DNA of 64,000 nucleotides, from NCBI GenBank assembly GCA_030686995.1, contig CM060685.1, forward strand, positions 28,349,204 through 28,413,203, read 5' to 3'. Numbering within the stretch: position 1 is the stretch's first letter; each line of letters opens with the position of its first letter. Shown here in pieces: positions 11,218-23,197 of this stretch. The notes beneath the pieces were generated by a model. The model did not search any database. It was given only the letters and a program-made list of their open reading frames with translations, and was not told where the DNA came from. The stretch comes from Artemisia argyi. Lineage: Eukaryota > Streptophyta > Magnoliopsida > Asterales > Asteraceae. The position numbers and the translations under genes are program-made.

Positions 11218-11667
11218 CTAGACGAGTACCCGTGCATAGCAACGGAATTTTATAGCGACAAATAATTTTAGTGATAAAAAATAATTTATGAGTTATAAAC
11301 GATAAATAATAATAGTTTAACGATTTGGGGATTAAACATAATGTTTTGAAATCCGGTTCGACCGGTTGAACAATTCCGGTCAAAAAACGGGTCAATTTAA
11401 ACCGGTCAACCCGACGGGTTGGGTCGAAAAACCGGGTCAAATAAACTGAGTCAATCCGCCAGGTTTGAAGCGTCCCTTGTTAACCCGGTTTTCGATGTAC
11501 ATTAATAGTTTCCATTTGAAACATATGTTTCAACATTTCCTTTTTTTTAGTTTCAACATTTCATTTATTATGATGTTTTAAGTTTTTTCTTACCTAATAA
11601 AAAATTTTCAACATTTCACATATTTACTTTTTCACATTGACCATTTTGCTTTTATATGTAGTATAGA
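11218..11667 (-). mobile_element. Non-autonomous Helitron, 450 bp (copy B)
   Basis: Read on the minus strand it starts TCTATACTACATATAAAAG, an excellent match to plant Helitron 5' termini, and ends CTAG preceded by a GC-containing imperfect hairpin (around GCACGGGTACTCGT). The flanks are A and T, as expected for insertion into AT without target duplication. The orthologous element in copy C is 39676-40119 (444 bp), so insertion predates the B/C duplication. It contains no RepHel coding sequence. Confidence 0.75.
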
Positions 11668-12139
11668 TATAGTATAGCAGGGCGCGGGTACTCTGTGACG
11701 ATTAACCGGAGAAATAGGTCTCGGTGAGACGTGATTCACCAGTTTGTATCGCTTGCAACGGGTCCTCTCTGGTTCATTTTTGGATGGCTTTTCTTGGTTA
11801 GCCGAACAGGTGGCGACAACGGTTCCCGGTTGAACCCATTCGTTTGGTTCGTTTTTCATAACTATATGTATCATCAACTTGTTAGCTTGTATAAATATTG
11901 GTGTTTTTAATTATTTTACACTTTGGGTTATGTTGTAGCTTATTTAAATTGTATATTATAAAATTTTTATTATACTTTTTTTGTAAGGGGTGTTTTAATT
12001 GGTTTTTTTTTAATTTGGTAGATATGATTTTAATTGGTTGTACAATGTGAATAAATTATTGTACTTTTAAGTCATTAGGTGTTTTAATAACACTATTAAT
12101 TACACTACACATTTTTCTCACTTTTAACTTTCAACATAT

Positions 12140-12141
<2 letters not shown>

Positions 12142-12202
<61 letters not shown>
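12142..12202. repeat. (TA)n microsatellite, copy B
   Basis: About 30 TA units. The matching site in copy C (about 40695) has no such expansion. Confidence 0.97.
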
Positions 12203-12205
<3 letters not shown>

Positions 12206-12753
12206 TCTGATTAATTTTTATTGGTAGCAATATTAGACAATTTATTTTAAACATAAGTCAAAGGTTTTGAAATTTAAGGGGGTATCTTGGGTATACAACA
12301 TCACTCATTTTTAAGTTATAAGAAAAATATTTTTCTCTTTATAAGTAGCTCAAATATTTATAAAACTGCATATCCGATAACTTATTTTGTTTAAATGAAA
12401 TTTTTGTTTCTATTTTTAGCTGATTAAATATTGGATCCCTATGATATGATAAACATCATGGGTATAAAATAACTTTTGTAAAAACATTTTTTTGGGTTGC
12501 GTAATATTCACTGTAAGAATAGAAGGTGAGATATACTTTTTTAATCATTCTACCCTTCTGTTTATCAATCCTCCTAATGTGATGGGGGAAATGCGTCATA
12601 AAATATACACAATAGATGTAATTCAGAAATAAACTTATACAAAAACACAAGAAAAAAATAGATACATAGAACTTAGAAAGGTACAAGTTAGCCACATTTT
12701 CATGTAATTATCCCTTGAATATATTTGAAGGTATCGAGTGGCAAGAAACATAC

Positions 12754-12858
<105 letters not shown>

Positions 12859-13659
12859 GCGCAGACTACCTAGCTGAAGATTGAGAAAAATTTACAACTT
12901 GTTCTTTTGATCGAAATTTCAAATCACACAATTTGGACTTAACTTTTTAAACTTTGATCGAAATTCCAAATAATATCCATAGCTTGAATTTTATGAAGCA
13001 ACACCTTAGCCAAAATTACGCATACTGTTTGTGTTATTAAACATTTAAACATTTAATTTACCATCCAGATCAAAACCCCATAGAAACCATATTGCAATCT
13101 GGATCACAACGTCTAAAAGCCTTTATGCGCGCGTTGCTTGAAAACTGTTATGCAATGACACTAAACCAAAATTGCAAAACTGGACCACATCAAAACTTTA
13201 GACCCCACAGTATTGGTTATAGTTGTTTATGAGCCAAGTTGGAACGAGTAAGGGTATATATCAAAAATCATGGATACATAATTTTACCTATCGCGGTATA
13301 AGATTCTCTCACTTAAAAGTTTGAAACTACACTGAAGCAATCTTGTATCTAACTTGATTATTAATAACTTCACTTTGAATTTGCTGCTTCCAATTACGCG
13401 ATCAGATTGTGGAGGAAAGAGAACAGTAGCTATATTACAATGGTTTAGCTCAATATCTACGCAAAACATTTGTGTTATTAGGATCTTTTAGAGACACTTA
13501 ACGGCAACCTTTGAAATCGGTCAACTTGAGCCAAAACAAAACTTGTTTAAATTAAAGTGGCGTGATATATTGCAAATTAAATTGTTTAGATTCGCTACTA
13601 GATTCACGAGGGCATCCATTAATTGCAAAATTTTGCGTGCAGGTGACTATCCTACAAAT

Positions 13660-14530
13660 TTTAATGTCTTTCTCCCTAATAAGGCAAATATGTTTGGAGT
13701 GCCATTCAAGGTCGTATATAGACCAAATTTACAAATTAATTTGCTTTTGAGGAGACGTATCTATGGATAAGAAAATGTTGTTTCACCCATTGAATATTGG
13801 ATGTGTCTGGATGAACCAAAAAATCTAATGTTGAAGTTTGTAAGTGATTAGATTCTATAAGTATACTAAATATTTAATTTGATCAAAACGTTTTTAAAGA
13901 AATTATATTTATTAATAGAAAAACATCAACTTATAGCAATACAAATATTCAAACAGCCTAGTATTGATTTGTATTTTACTTTCTTTTACACAACAAAATA
14001 AAAATGCACATCAATGTTAGATTGTTAGTGTAGCTTAATCTTGGTGTAATATTAGTGTCAGTAAGGCTTGATTAATTTAAGCAGAATTTTGATAATTAAC
14101 CGATTATTTTGAATAAAAACATGAATAGATTTTTGTATCTGAACCTTCTCTCTAAAAGGTATGAGAAAGCTAATCAGCAATTTATCTCAACCTCCTTACC
14201 CGAAACACACTAGTTAGAACAAACTTGCATTGTGTCAATCAGGTTATTATCACTTCTTGGAGGATAACGAATCAAAGATTGGCAACTATAATCAACTTGA
14301 ATCATAAGGGTATTGACCTACAATCAGTCTGTTGCCCAGTTTGCGATAATGATCTTGAGAACCTTAAGAATTTGTTTACTTTTGCAAGTTGTGCTGATGT
14401 TCCAGCAACAAGTATCATCTTGGTTGATGTCGTTGCTTAATCCACTATATGGATTCTTTGGCGTTTTTGGAATGAATCTAACTTCAACCAGCTAAAGAAA
14501 AGAGTCAAGCTATGGTCAACTAATATGTGA
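13660..14530 (+). pseudogene. LINE zf-RVT remnant, copy B (best preserved)
   Basis: The block FLPNKANMFGVPFK near 13667 corresponds to the start of the zinc-binding domain of LINE polyproteins. The block TSWRITNQRL...GIDLQSVCCPVCDNDLENLKNLF follows at about 14247-14385, with the CPVC half of the zinc site intact. A third block, ILWRFWNESNFNQLKKRVKLW, lies at about 14450-14515 in another frame. Several indels and stops separate the blocks. It is a 3' LINE relic shared by the three segment copies. Confidence 0.65.
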
Positions 14531-14607
14531 AGGACCTATGTTTACAAAGTGTGAAAAGATGAAGGGCTAATCTTATGAAACACAAGCCCAAGCAAATAAG
14601 CCATAAG

Positions 14608-14612
14608 CCCAC
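14608..14612. repeat. Target-site duplication CCCAC, left end of composite Tekay
   Basis: CCCAC immediately precedes the first LTR and recurs at 38340-38344 after the last LTR. The related segments A and C have one uninterrupted copy of this junction (AAGCCCACTATATAACCC), which confirms the empty site. Confidence 0.9.
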
Positions 14613-15024
14613 TGTAACACCCCCAAAATTCGATACAGCGGAAGACTCAACAAGCTTTCGGGGTGCTACGGGGATTGGTATCCAACACAAGACAATATAG
14701 AACGAGATAAAGTAAACATAATAAAAACACAACCAAAACGGGGTTTTAGAGTTTACATTCATCCCAACATCATTCAGAGTCAGGCCCAAAATAAATAACA
14801 ATAGGTCCAAATTTAATTATCAGAGTTTAGAAAATATAGATCCATAACCGTGTGCCACAGCCGAGCCTTCCAATCCAAGCATGCACCTCAACACTTAATT
14901 ACCTGAGAAAACGTGCTAAAAGTCAGCTTTCGCTGGTGAGATCATAGGTTTAAGTTCAACTAATAATATAGTGGACATGTACGCAAAACGCTTGCTAGCT
15001 AGACTAAGGATTCGCTAAAAGCCT

Positions 15025-15166
15025 GCGGATACCCTCCGCTCTCAATCATAACACACGGATACCCTTCCGTAATAACCAAAACACACGGATACCCTTCCGT
15101 GACAACATAGATATTCGGGTAACCCCCGCAATACCAATAAATACTCGGATAACCTCCGAAGTATTA
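15025..15166 (-). repeat. Array of five mini-hairpins inside LTR 1
   Basis: Five consecutive short stem-loops share a pattern of NCGGA, an ACC-containing loop and TCCGN: GCGGATACCCTCCGC, ACGGATACCCTTCCGT (twice), CGGGTAACCCCCG and TCGGATAACCTCCGA. The last one has a longer stem through flanking AATACT/AGTATT. The same array is at 25094-25235 and 35165-35306. In the older Tekay LTR the same interval holds an unrelated hairpin array (54704-54980). Confidence 0.75.
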
Positions 15167-15986
15167 ATAACCTATAGGTGCACACTACAGTATCTACATA
15201 AGTCAACCTTGAATAGTACACACGAACCGCGTGACTAAAGCTGACAATAACTAATAACCAAATAAGCCAACCTTGAATAGTACACACAAAAGGTGTGACT
15301 AAAGCTGACAATAGATCCTAGTCCATACGCATAGCAAGTTTAGAAAGCATATAAAAGCGATAATAGTCCACGTAAAATGATTTGCACGTTTCTCACCCCA
15401 ATCGTTGAAAACATAGTTCAAGAATAAAAAGTGGGGCTATGACTCACCTCAAGTCCAGAAAATAGCAAGACGAGGTAGGTAGAAATAAGATGTATGATAA
15501 CTCACGAAACAGCAACTACGGACTTGGCACGACCTAACAATATTAACTCTTTCAGAAATCATTTCCTCAAATATATAATATTCCCAAACCCGGACGAGAA
15601 TCCGTTTTATTTCCGAAATCCATTTCGTATTAGTTTGGTGTATTTGCGTTTGGTATCCATACGGGTGGTGGGTCGACTCAAAACAAACCAACAAAATCAC
15701 ACGTAGAAGATATAATAAACTATAGATCTAATATTAGTCCAATATATCATTTAAATAAATCGCCAAAGTTTACCAAATCCGTCGATTTGATAATCCTCAT
15801 ATTTATTTACGTAATATACCGTTCCAAGATTACACCCAATCTAAAGCACATATGAAGCACATAGCACATAATTACTATATAGTATATATCATAGTTTAAT
15901 AAATTCCTCGTATATATCGTCAAATTGGCCAGATTTCCCGATATATACACTCGCAATCTATTACACTTTACATATACTACAACCTG

Positions 15987-16011
15987 TGGGCGTCGTAGGA
16001 TACGATGCCCA
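15987..16011. promoter_or_regulatory. 25 bp near-perfect palindrome in LTR
   Basis: Arms TGGGCGTCGTA and TACGATGCCCA flank a 3 bp centre. The same palindrome is kept in the old Tekay LTR at 55656-55680, although sequence around it has diverged. It may be a protein-binding or RNA-structural site; the function is inferred only. Confidence 0.45.
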
Positions 16012-17709
16012 CTAATATATTCGTTTCGTATAACCAAACAACCCGGCTCAACCTTACGGTTGAGTGGTTATTTACTTATAGAAAACGTTTATATTAGTCG
16101 TCATATATCCGAGACAACACGAATGTCGCAAATAATAACTTACCTGGACCCGAGTGACAGCAATTTCGCCTAACTCAATAAATGTATCCGTTGTATATTC
16201 GAAATGACATTTTTATTAAATGTTTCATAATTGTCGGGAGTTTCCCGTTTATAACACAATTTTTATAATAATAATACGTTTAATAATATTACGCCACTTT
16301 CGTAGCCTAATATATATCTAATCGTATTATTTGTAATACGACTCGTGATTATTATTATTATTAATATACGTGTTTATATAGTTATATATATACGTTATTC
16401 ACGTATATACTTTCATATAAACGTTCATATTATTAATAATTATTATTACGAGTTTTATTATTCTCGTTCAAGTTTAATAGTTATTGAGTTATACGAAATG
16501 GTCATATGTCCGAGTCATGACCCTCGGCTCATTGTCCAAGTCCAACAATAAGGAAAAGTCATAAATAATAAATCTCCGTCCAATCACAATCTCAACCACG
16601 GGCTACAACAATAAGGTCCGACTATGGTACCCGACTAACCTATCTCCGTCATCTAACGACCGTCTCATAACCGGTCCTCATATCATATACCACTCGACAA
16701 CAACTTCACAATATCAAACCATAACCAAATCCCATTCGACCCAAAGTGTTCGGCCGAGAAATAATACCACGACAAAATAACAATAACAATAATAACCAAC
16801 AATTATATAACAACTTGTTCACACTAGACAATTAATAACATTAACCAAGTTAATGTGTGGGTCGGTTTACCAAGCCGACCCGAGCCCTCGACTCACTTGA
16901 GTCTCGGCTCAATACTACGAGTCGCGAGGACTCGAACTAAACATACAACCATCACCTAGCTCACAAGAGCACCACAAAGTAGCCAAGTAATCCACTCGAC
17001 CTCAAAAGGTCATCGGCAACAAAATAAGGATGCGGCTAAGAGCCGCGACCCACCGGGGTCAAACTAAGGCAACAACGAGCCCAAAGTGACCCCGAGACCT
17101 CAAGGGTCTCGGTTAGGCTCGGATTAATAATCAAGCCATCGACAAAACCATGAAACACACGAATCCATCACCAATCGTACCCAAATCGACCCAAAGAACA
17201 AGTACTCGAGCACCAAAGCTCGGATTTACACCACACCCGGATACCAAACTTAATAGAAAACGTTTTTCATCCAAGATCCATAAGCTTAACACGTTTTTAA
17301 TTAAAAACCCATTCGGATCTCATCTTGTCGTGACTCTAGGTCACGGTTTTATTAATCATACGAGTGAATACTCGCTCACCTTCGAACTAGAACTCCAAAA
17401 CCTTGATAATCTTTCAAGAATCAATCGAAAAGTGGTGAATAAGATGGTGATTCGAAGTGAAATAACGGGTTTATAGGCGCGTGGTATAGTGGATCTAAGA
17501 GTAAAGATGATGGGGAATCGAATTATGGTGGTAGTTTAGAGTGGTGGCCGGCGGTGGCTAAGGTGTGGCCGGATAATTAAGGTGGCGGCTAGGGTTTAGC
17601 CAAAGAGAGGAAGAGAGTGAGGGAGATGAGAGAATAGATGAGAGAGTAAAGTGAGTTTTGGTGTTTGTGTTGTGTGTGTGGTTACAACCGGCCAAACGCC
17701 CCTTTTGTT

Positions 17710-17711
<2 letters not shown>

Positions 17712-17751
<40 letters not shown>

Positions 17752-17808
17752 GTAATAATAATAATAATAATAATAGGAGTAATAATAATAATAATAATAA
17801 TAATAAAG
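17712..17808. repeat. Poly-T plus (TAA)n tract in LTR 1
   Basis: A run of 36 T is followed by two blocks of TAA repeats. The T run is 38 long in LTR 2 and 35 in LTR 3, which accounts for the entire length difference among the three LTRs. Confidence 0.95.
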
Positions 17809-18200
17809 ATATTATTACCGTTGAGCGGGTAATGTGGGTAGATGTAAAAACACGTGGCCCGAACCCGAACTCATTTTAAAATTTCCATATTACACGAGAA
17901 CCTTGTAATTAATTAAAATATATAACGGACTCGTAAGACGAATCATAAAATTATGTTAGGTAATCCTAGTGCCAAAGTCAACGTAGTACCAAGTGAGAAT
18001 TCAATTATACATCACCGATCACATAATCAAAGACGAATTATGAACATAATTCACGAATACCATAACGTCATTAAATAAAATTTCCATAAAATAGGTCTTA
18101 CAAGTTCGTTGTGAAATGAAAATTTCAAATAATAATTATGAACGAACTTAAGTTGAAATGCGGGTTTTAAAAATAGCTCCCTAAACTGCCAGTTGTCACA

Positions 18201-18212
18201 TCCTCCCCGTCT
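18201..18212 (-). other. Polypurine tract, Tekay unit 1
   Basis: The sense strand reads GACGGGGAGGA immediately before the LTR start TGTGACAAC. This is the expected plus-strand primer position. Confidence 0.85.
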
Positions 18213-18253
18213 CAGAAGGAAACCCGTCCCGGGTTTCACTCGGAAAAATTCAT

Positions 18254-19197
18254 CTACGAAGTGAAAAGCTTCGGATATCTCTTCCTGAACTCGTCCTCAC
18301 GTTCCCACGTAAACTCTGGTCCATGTCGGGAATTCCAACGAACCTTGACGAGCGGAATGCGACTCCTCTTGAGTCGTTTAACTTCACGATCTAAAATCTC
18401 GATCGGTTCCTCCACGAAATTCAGTTTCTCATCCACACGAATGTCCCTCATTGGAATGACGGGCATTTCATCAGAAAGACATTTCTTCAAGTTACTCACG
18501 TGAAACACGTCGTGAACTTTGCTCAGTTCAGACGGTAATTCCAACCTATAAGCCACGGGCCCAATTCTTTCTAAGATCAAGAATGGTCCAATGTAGCGTG
18601 GGTTGAGTTTACCACGTTTCCCGAAACGTATTACACCTTTCCAAGGTGAGACTTTCAGAATCACTTTGTCTCCAACCTGGAACTCTAAAGGTTTACGTCT
18701 CTGATCGGCGTAGCTCTTCTGCCTATCTCTGGCGGCTTGCAACCGATCACGAATCTGAGTTACTTTCTCGGTAGTTTCCAAAACAAGCTCAGGGCCTGTA
18801 AGTTGACTATCTCCAACTTCTGGCCAACCAATAGGCGAACGACACTTTCTGCCATACAAAGCTTCGAATGGTGCAGCCTTAAGACTTGTGTGGTAGCTGT
18901 TATTATAGGAGAATTCCGCAAGGGGCAAATACTTCTCCCAGCCTTTACCAAAGTCTATGATGCATGCACGAAGCATATCCTCTAGCGTCTGAATGGTCCT
19001 CTCACTTTGACCATCGGTTTGGGGATGATATGCAGTACTCATATCAAGCCTCGTCCCCAAAGCCGTTTGAAGTGATCGCCACAAAGCTGACGTAAAACGA
19101 CTATCACGATCCGAAATAATAGATATCGGGACTCCATGACGCGAAATAATTTCCTTCACATATAACCTTGCAAGCTTATCCACACTATCATCTTCAC
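18254..19197 (-). CDS. Integrase C-terminal half with chromodomain-like tail, Tekay unit 1 (frameshifted)
   Basis: This frame continues the polyprotein after a one-base deletion between 19197 and 19198. From the first Met (19183) it gives 309 residues. It carries the second and third catalytic integrase residues: Asp25 in SDRDSRF and Glu61 in TDGQSERT, with the DD35E spacing kept. A GPY/F-type module ([21 protein letters not shown]) follows near residue 190. The end is a chromodomain-like segment ([14 protein letters not shown]...VRWNSR...[17 protein letters not shown]), which in chromoviruses directs integration to heterochromatin. The stop is at 18254. The first catalytic Asp is in the upstream frame, so an intact integrase would need a frameshift event. 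Residue 120 is Pro (GWPEVGD) where unit 2 has Ala. Confidence 0.9.
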
Positions 19198-22100
19198 AAT
19201 AGCTAGGAAATGAGCAGACTTTGTCAGACGGTCCACAATTACCCAGATAGCGTCACAACCGCTAGCCGTCCTCGGTAATTTGGTAATGAAGTCCATAGTA
19301 ATCCGCTCCCATTTCCAGACTGGAAGTTCTGGTTGCGTTAGCAGTCCTGACGGTCTCTGGTGTTCAGCCTTAACCTTGGCGCATGTCAAGCACTTACTAA
19401 CGTACGATGCTATATCTGCCTTCATATTTGGCCACCAATAGAACTTCTTAAGATCCTGATACATTTTATCGGAACCAGGATGAATGGAGTACTTTGACTT
19501 ATGCGACTCATGCATAATCAATTCCCGAATTCCTCCATGTAAAGGTACCCAAATCCGATCTCCAAAACATAGTGATCCATCAGAACGCTTAACAAATCCT
19601 TTCTCGTTATCAGCCATCCCAAATATATTCTCGGCAGGTCTATTTTCTGCCTTCATCGCTTCCGTTTGAGCTTCAAGTATTTGAGACGGTAATGGCGATA
19701 CGATAGTCATTCCTAATGATTTAACTCGTAATGGTGGTATTCTTTCCTTTCGACTAAGAGCATCAGCAACAACGTTTGCTTTACCAGGATGGTAGCGAAT
19801 TTCACAATCATAATCGCTTAGCAACTCGATCCAACGTCGTTGTCTCATGTTGAGCTCTTTTTGATTCAAGATGTGTTGTAGACTTTTGTGGTCGGTAAAC
19901 ACAACACACTTGGTTCCGTACAAGTAATGTCTCCATATTCTTAAAGCAAAAACCACAGCACCAAGCTCCAAATCATGGGTAGTGTAGTTTTTCTCATGCT
20001 TTTTGAGCTGTCGGGAAGCATAAGCTATCACCTTCTCTCGTTGCATTAACACTGCTCCTAAGCCTTTATGTGAAGCGTCGCAATAGACGACGAAATCCTC
20101 GTTACCTTCTGGTAACGCTAAGATAGGAGCACTACACAACATTTTCTTAAGCAATTGAAACGCTTCCTCTTCTTTATCTCCCCATTCATACGTAACACTC
20201 TTTTGAGTCAATTTGGTCAATGGTTTAGCTATCTTCGAAAATCCCTCGATGAATCTTCGGTAATAGCCAGCTAAACCCAAAAATTGACGAACTTCGGTTG
20301 GGGTTGTAGGTGCAGCCCAATCTTTTATGGCTTCAATTTTTGCAGGATCCACGTGGACTCCTTGTCTATCAATCACGTGACCCAAAAATTGTACAGTCGG
20401 AATCCAAAATTCACATTTCGAAAACTTGGCATAAAGTTTCTCCTTCCTGAGCAACTCCAAAATGAGTCTTAAATGCTCCTCATGTTCTTTCTCACTCTTT
20501 GAATAAATCAGAATGTCATCGATGAATACAATCACGAACTTATCCAAGTATGGCTTACACACCCGATTCATGAGATCCATGAATATTGCTGGTGCGTTAG
20601 TCAACCCAAACGACATCACCTGAAACTCGTAATGCCCGTAACGGGTTCTGAAAGCCGTTTTCGGAATATCCTCCTCACGAACTCGAAGTTGATGATATCC
20701 CGATCTCAAATCGATCTTCGAATACACACTCGATCCTTGAAGTTGATCGAACAAGTCATCGATCCTAGGTAACGGGTATCGATTCTTCACCGTTAACTTA
20801 TTCAACTCTCTATAATCAATACACATACGAAACGATCCATCCTTCTTCTTCACAAATAAGACTGGGGCTCCCCAAGGTGAAGAACTTGGTCTTATGAACC
20901 CCTTTTCGGCTAACTCCGCCAATTGTTTCGACAACTCTTCCAGTTCGGTAGGTGCAAGGCGATAAGGTGCTCTTGCTACAGGTGCAACACCGGGTATCAA
21001 CTCAATCTGAAACTCCACTTGCCTACTTGGTGGGATTCCCGGCAAATCATCGGGAAACACATCAGGAAAATCACGAACTATAGGTACATCTCCAATGCAC
21101 CTTTCCTTATTCTTCGTCTCTCCCTTCTTAGAAATTTGAGCTAAGAAAAGATAACATCCCTTCTCCATTAGCTTCGGTAACTTAGTGCAAGAAATCACCG
21201 CCAATCGGGATGGGCTCCTAGAATCCTTTCGGTCTCCTAATATATTTAGGACCTCCTTTCCGTATGGTACACGCACGATCTTCTCGTCGCAAAGTATGTG
21301 AGCACGATACTTCGACAACCAATCCATACCAATGATTACATCAAAACTTCCTAACGTGACGGGTAGAAGATCTATGTTGAAAGGGTGGTTCAAGAAATTT
21401 AACGTACAACCGCGAATGATGGTATTAATCCTTTCTATGTTTCCATTAGCTAATTCAATATCATATCCAATTCCTAAGGCCATCGGGGGTTTCTCTAGTA
21501 GGGGTGCAAATGTAGTGGACACAAAACTTCTATCGGCACCAGTATCAAACAGTATGGAAGCATAACGATTATTGAGAAGGAACGTACCAGTAACGACGTT
21601 CGGATCTTCTCCTCTCTCGTTCCCGAGTGCATACACTCTTCCTTGAGCAGCTCCAGCTTCCATACGTTGGTCCCCATTATCTTGTCGTCCACGATTTCCT
21701 CCAGCTCCACGGTTTCCATAATTGTACCCATTACCACCCGAGCCTTGATTTCCACGGTTCCGCGATTCTCTACACTCATTCCTATAGTGTCCCTTCTTTC
21801 CACACCCATAACAGGTAACATCTGCCTTGTTTCTCATCTCAGGAGCAGCTTGAACCATTGCAAGAGGTCGGGCTCTACAGTCCCTAGCTGTATGTCCTTT
21901 CTTTGAGCAATTCTGGCATTTCACACTACACCATCCAGTGTGATGCTGATGGCAACGATCACACTTGGGTGCTTCACCGTTCTGATTCTTCCTATCTCCA
22001 TTCCCAATAGCATAAGCCTTAGCTTGTCTCTTGCTTCGGTGATCATTACTCTTAGAGTGACGGTCTCTCTTTCTCTTTCCATTCTTCTCCTTATCAGCTT

Positions 22101-22947
22101 CTTCTAATTCCAACGAATCCATAAGTTGTTGAGCAATTGTGATTGCCTCATGGATGTTTGCAGGCCTAGCAGAAATTACATCATTCCTCGTAGCTACAGG
22201 CAATCCATCAGTATACCTCTCGATCTTTTGAGTCTCGGTTTTCACCATGTCAGGGCACAACAAGGCCAACTCCTGGTAACGACGATTGTAAGTCACCATA
22301 TCGTTACCTTTCACCTTGTGGTTCCAAAACTCAATCTCTAGCTTCTTGACCTCATTCCTTGGGCAATAAGTCTGAATCAACAAGGACTTAAATTGCTCCC
22401 AAGTCATAGCATATGCTACATCACTCCCAACTGCATTTCGGTAGTTGTTCCACCAAGTCCAAGCTTCATCCTTGAAAGTAAAAGAAGCAAACTTTACCTT
22501 CGCATTCTCCGCACAACCACTGACATTAAACACTGACTCAGTCTTCTCAATCCATCTAACTAAGTAAACCACTCCCTCATTTCCACCAAACTCAATGGGT
22601 CCACAAATCTTGAATTCCTTATAATGACATCCATTAGCACGAACAGGTGGAAAAGTTCCAGCAGAATTGTTGGAATGGTTTGACTCAGCGAGTAGTTCAG
22701 CAACTCTTTGCTCCACGAGTTGGTTGATCATTGCTTGATCCACAGTAGGTGCATTAAGTGGAACATGACCATTGTCTCCCTGAACATCAACATTTTGATT
22801 CCTGTTGTTACGGTTAGTGGTGTCCAAGTTGTCAGGAGTAGGGGTTTCAACATTTCGAGTAGGTCGACGACCTCGACGAGCAGGAGTAGGAGTAGTCACA
22901 GCAGGATCAGTCCTGGTAGACCTAACAGGGTTTCGACGGGGTGCCAT
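19156..22947 (-). CDS. Gag-Pol polyprotein, Tekay unit 1 (Gag, PR, RT, RNase H, integrase N-terminus)
   Basis: I place the start at ATG 22947 ([15 protein letters not shown]) because family similarity begins there; an upstream in-frame ATG at 23031 adds 28 unlike residues. Numbering from this start, the Gag core is about 105-265. Zinc knuckles lie at 344-357 (CQNC...H...C) and 379-392 (CYGC...H...C), with an extra C/H-rich motif at 329-340. Protease has DTGA at 468-471. RT is about 665-850 with FIDD at 808-811. RNase H has Asp957, Glu994 and Asp1019. The integrase zinc site is His1146 or His1149, His1156, Cys1186 and Cys1189, and the first catalytic Asp is 1219. After FLAI (about 1250) the frame shifts and ends in 13 foreign residues. 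All active-site residues up to that point are intact, which marks a young copy. Confidence 0.93.
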   Translation of the reverse strand: MAPRRNPVRSTRTDPAVTTPTPARRGRRPTRNVETPTPDNLDTTNRNNRNQNVDVQGDNGHVPLNAPTVDQAMINQLVEQRVAELLAESNHSNNSAGTFPPVRANGCHYKEFKICGPIEFGGNEGVVYLVRWIEKTESVFNVSGCAENAKVKFASFTFKDEAWTWWNNYRNAVGSDVAYAMTWEQFKSLLIQTYCPRNEVKKLEIEFWNHKVKGNDMVTYNRRYQELALLCPDMVKTETQKIERYTDGLPVATRNDVISARPANIHEAITIAQQLMDSLELEEADKEKNGKRKRDRHSKSNDHRSKRQAKAYAIGNGDRKNQNGEAPKCDRCHQHHTGWCSVKCQNCSKKGHTARDCRARPLAMVQAAPEMRNKADVTCYGCGKKGHYRNECRESRNRGNQGSGGNGYNYGNRGAGGNRGRQDNGDQRMEAGAAQGRVYALGNERGEDPNVVTGTFLLNNRYASILFDTGADRSFVSTTFAPLLEKPPMALGIGYDIELANGNIERINTIIRGCTLNFLNHPFNIDLLPVTLGSFDVIIGMDWLSKYRAHILCDEKIVRVPYGKEVLNILGDRKDSRSPSRLAVISCTKLPKLMEKGCYLFLAQISKKGETKNKERCIGDVPIVRDFPDVFPDDLPGIPPSRQVEFQIELIPGVAPVARAPYRLAPTELEELSKQLAELAEKGFIRPSSSPWGAPVLFVKKKDGSFRMCIDYRELNKLTVKNRYPLPRIDDLFDQLQGSSVYSKIDLRSGYHQLRVREEDIPKTAFRTRYGHYEFQVMSFGLTNAPAIFMDLMNRVCKPYLDKFVIVFIDDILIYSKSEKEHEEHLRLILELLRKEKLYAKFSKCEFWIPTVQFLGHVIDRQGVHVDPAKIEAIKDWAAPTTPTEVRQFLGLAGYYRRFIEGFSKIAKPLTKLTQKSVTYEWGDKEEEAFQLLKKMLCSAPILALPEGNEDFVVYCDASHKGLGAVLMQREKVIAYASRQLKKHEKNYTTHDLELGAVVFALRIWRHYLYGTKCVVFTDHKSLQHILNQKELNMRQRRWIELLSDYDCEIRYHPGKANVVADALSRKERIPPLRVKSLGMTIVSPLPSQILEAQTEAMKAENRPAENIFGMADNEKGFVKRSDGSLCFGDRIWVPLHGGIRELIMHESHKSKYSIHPGSDKMYQDLKKFYWWPNMKADIASYVSKCLTCAKVKAEHQRPSGLLTQPELPVWKWERITMDFITKLPRTASGCDAIWVIVDRLTKSAHFLAIVKMIVWISLQGYM

Positions 22948-23197
22948 TGCTGCTATGTAACAATAAGCGAATAAGGACTCAATTTCCATAACGCCCAAAA
23001 TCACATAATACCATATACCAATAACCATCAACCATACAATAGCGATCTATATCGTTCCAACTAACGGATAACACAAAACATACTAATCGTTCCAAAAGAG
23101 ACGAATACCGAACAAAATACATCACAATATGATAACTAGCTTTTCTAACCGCACACTCCTCGGCTAAGAAAGCAACAAGATAATATAACTCAAACAA
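22948..23197 (-). other. Spacer between upstream ORF and gag, Tekay unit 1
   Basis: A 250 bp stretch between the stop of the upstream ORF (23198) and the gag ATG (22947). It holds short ORFs only, so gag is probably reached by re-initiation, leaky scanning or a spliced or alternative transcript. No obvious internal ribosome entry element can be claimed. Confidence 0.4.

Larger units (their letters stand above)
14613..18200 (-). repeat. Tekay LTR 1 (outer 3' LTR), 3588 bp
   Basis: On the sense (minus) strand the LTR runs TGTGACAACTGG...GGGTGTTACA. It contains an array of short hairpins (15025-15166), a 62 bp tandem duplication (about 15203-15310), a 25 bp palindrome (15987-16011), a poly-T run of 36 (17712-17747) followed by TAA repeats, and no convincing ORF. 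Base 16371 is T here but C in the other two LTRs. Confidence 0.93.

Noticed and set aside
17150..17476. 108-residue plus-strand ORF in the Tekay LTR (also at 27219 and 37290)
   Set aside because: It is antisense to the element, its composition is not protein-like beyond A/T-rich DNA, and the old Tekay LTR does not keep it open. It recurs only because the LTRs are identical.
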